NCBI GenBank assembly: GCA_023428655.1
Contig: JAEYXC010000433.1
Coordinates: 1 to 5,907 of the forward strand
Source of the DNA: Bacillota bacterium
GTDB lineage: Bacteria > Bacillota > Clostridia > Lachnospirales > Lachnospiraceae
Length of the DNA: 5,907 bases
Direction: 5' to 3'
Shown: in pieces, positions 4,720 to 5,907 of the stretch
How positions within the stretch are numbered: position 1 is the first letter of the stretch
Layout: the number at the start of each line of letters is the position of its first letter
Position numbers and translations under genes: made by a program
Notes under the pieces: generated by a model
Database searches by the model: none
Seen by the model: the letters and a program-made list of their open reading frames with translations, nothing else
What the model was told of the DNA's origin: nothing

Positions 4720-5907
4720 TTATTTTCCCTCAATTAGTCCGGTATGATACTTACCGGATAGGAGCTCCTCCCGTTCTAAAAGCTCATATTGATATTCCAC
4801 ATTGGTCTGAATTCCTTCGATAATCAATTCCGATAACGCTCTCTTCATTCTCTGTATTGCTTCCGCACGGTCACTTCCATAGGCAATAACCTTAGCCAGC
4901 ATAGAATCATAGCAGGAGGGTACCAGATACCCGGGATATAGGGCACTGTCAACACGTACACCAAAGCCTCCTGGGAACAACACATTCTCTACTCGTCCCG
5001 GACACGGCATAAAATTCCTGGTCGGATCTTCCGCATTAATTCTGCATTCAATTGCGTGACCACGAAATTCTATGTTCTCTTGACGATAAGGCATCTCCTC
5101 GCCAAAGGCAATTTTAATCTGCGCCTTAATCATATCAATTCCTGTAACCATCTCTGTCACCGGGTGCTCCACCTGAATCCGGGTATTCATCTCCATGAAA
5201 TAGTAATCACCCTTTTGATCGAGCAGAAATTCAATGGTTCCTGCATTGACATATCCGGTTGCTTTCGCGGCCTTTACAGCTGCCGAACCCATCTTTTGTC
5301 GAAGCTTTGCTGTCATGATTGCAGAAGGTGATTCCTCAATCATTTTCTGATTTCTTCTTTGAACGGAGCAGTCCCTCTCCCCCAGATGAACCACATTGCC
5401 ATGGCTGTCTGCGAGAATCTGAAACTCTATGTGCTTGGGATGGATAATCAATTTCTCAATGTATACCTTATCATCCGCAAAGGAGGCCTTCGCTTCCGCT
5501 TTGGCAGAATTATAAGCCTTTTCTAAATCCTCTGCATTAAATACCGCTCTCATACCCTTGCCGCCACCACCGGCAGAGGCTTTAATCATGACCGGGTAAC
5601 CGATAGTCTGCGCTAGTTCCTTGGCATCCTTAAGTGTCTCTACTTCTCCTTCCGAGCCGGGTACAACCGGAACACCGGCCTTTAGCATGGTCTCCCTCGC
5701 TCTGGATTTATTACCCAATAGATCGATCGTATCCGCCTTCGGGCCGATAAAGGTAATATTACAATCCTCACACATTCTCGCAAAGGAGCTGTTCTCCGAT
5801 AAAAATCCAAATCCAGGATGTATGGCTGTTGCACCGGTTAGAACCGTGGCACTAATGATATTTTGCATATTAAGGTAGCTATCCTTGGATCTTGCCGGAC
5901 CGATACA
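4720..5907 (-). CDS. accC: Acetyl-CoA carboxylase biotin carboxylase subunit, N-terminus outside window
   Basis: AccC uses ATP and bicarbonate to carboxylate biotin on the carrier AccB, the first half-reaction of acetyl-CoA carboxylase. The 395 visible residues start at CIGPARSKDSYLN, which corresponds to about residue 50 of the roughly 450-residue family, so some 50 residues are missing beyond the window edge. The frame is open to base 5907, so the Met at 5868 is internal and not the start. ATP-grasp features in visible numbering: HPGFGFLSEN (30-39), glycine-rich ATP loop GGGGKGMR (113-120), HIEFQ (159-163), RDCSVQRRNQK (178-188) and the catalytic EMNTRIQVEHPVTE (239-252). The C-terminal biotin carboxylase domain follows (AIECRINAEDP to VDSALYPGYLVPSCYDSMLAKVIAYG). 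It leads directly into accD with a three-base gap. accB, often with fabZ, is expected upstream. Confidence 0.98.
   Translation of the reverse strand, partial: CIGPARSKDSYLNMQNIISATVLTGATAIHPGFGFLSENSSFARMCEDCNITFIGPKADTIDLLGNKSRARETMLKAGVPVVPGSEGEVETLKDAKELAQTIGYPVMIKASAGGGGKGMRAVFNAEDLEKAYNSAKAEAKASFADDKVYIEKLIIHPKHIEFQILADSHGNVVHLGERDCSVQRRNQKMIEESPSAIMTAKLRQKMGSAAVKAAKATGYVNAGTIEFLLDQKGDYYFMEMNTRIQVEHPVTEMVTGIDMIKAQIKIAFGEEMPYRQENIEFRGHAIECRINAEDPTRNFMPCPGRVENVLFPGGFGVRVDSALYPGYLVPSCYDSMLAKVIAYGSDRAEAIQRMKRALSELIIEGIQTNVEYQYELLEREELLSGKYHTGLIEGK

Noticed and set aside
5056..5331. 91-codon plus-strand frame with several His and Cys opposite accC
   Set aside because: It is antisense to the AccC ATP-grasp domain; the His/Cys content reflects complementary codons and not a metal site.
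1..5907. CRISPR array, tRNA/rRNA, insertion sequence or phage genes
   Set aside because: I saw no regularly spaced repeats, no cloverleaf or rRNA-like segments, and no transposase or integrase motifs in any frame. Composition is also even across the window.

Overview
The window looks like chromosomal DNA of an anaerobic low-to-medium-GC Bacillota, most likely class Clostridia and probably Lachnospiraceae. The reasons are the accC-accD-accA gene order, the short AccA form, strong GGAGG-type ribosome binding sites, the YkpA-like ABC-F sequence, and a pair of small flavodoxin-fold/iron-sulfur proteins. The organism call is inference from family resemblance; no rRNA is present.

Layout. Positions 1-384 (+) hold the C-terminal end of an ABC-F ATPase of the YbiT/YkpA group, cut by the window start. 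A non-coding stretch follows, ending in a very strong intrinsic terminator (524-569). Positions 634-1443 (+) encode an orphan protein with the Cys / His / SSWG arrangement of a papain-like (C39-like) cysteine peptidase; a GTG start is preferred. An intergenic gap (1444-1598) with a hairpin separates it from the convergent minus-strand genes.

On the minus strand, 2713 down to 1599 is a two-gene, translationally coupled operon. It encodes a compact Cys-cluster flavodoxin-family protein and a classical NAD(P)H-dependent FMN-reductase-like flavoprotein. A roughly 290-base regulatory/intergenic stretch (2714-3001) holds its promoter region, an inverted repeat, a possible plus-strand mini-ORF and a good minus-strand terminator. 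From 5907 to 3002 is the distal part of a fatty-acid-synthesis operon: biotin carboxylase accC (cut by the window end), accD and accA, with tight spacing. These three supply all acetyl-CoA carboxylase activities except the biotin carrier AccB, which is expected just upstream, outside the window.

Most of the window is ordinary. The points that deserve a second look are the missing H-loop histidine in the ABC-F protein, the unassigned peptidase-like protein, the split-looking flavoprotein pair, and the structured 2756-2921 intergenic region. I see no convincing evidence for a defence island, CRISPR array, mobile element or other new multi-gene system.
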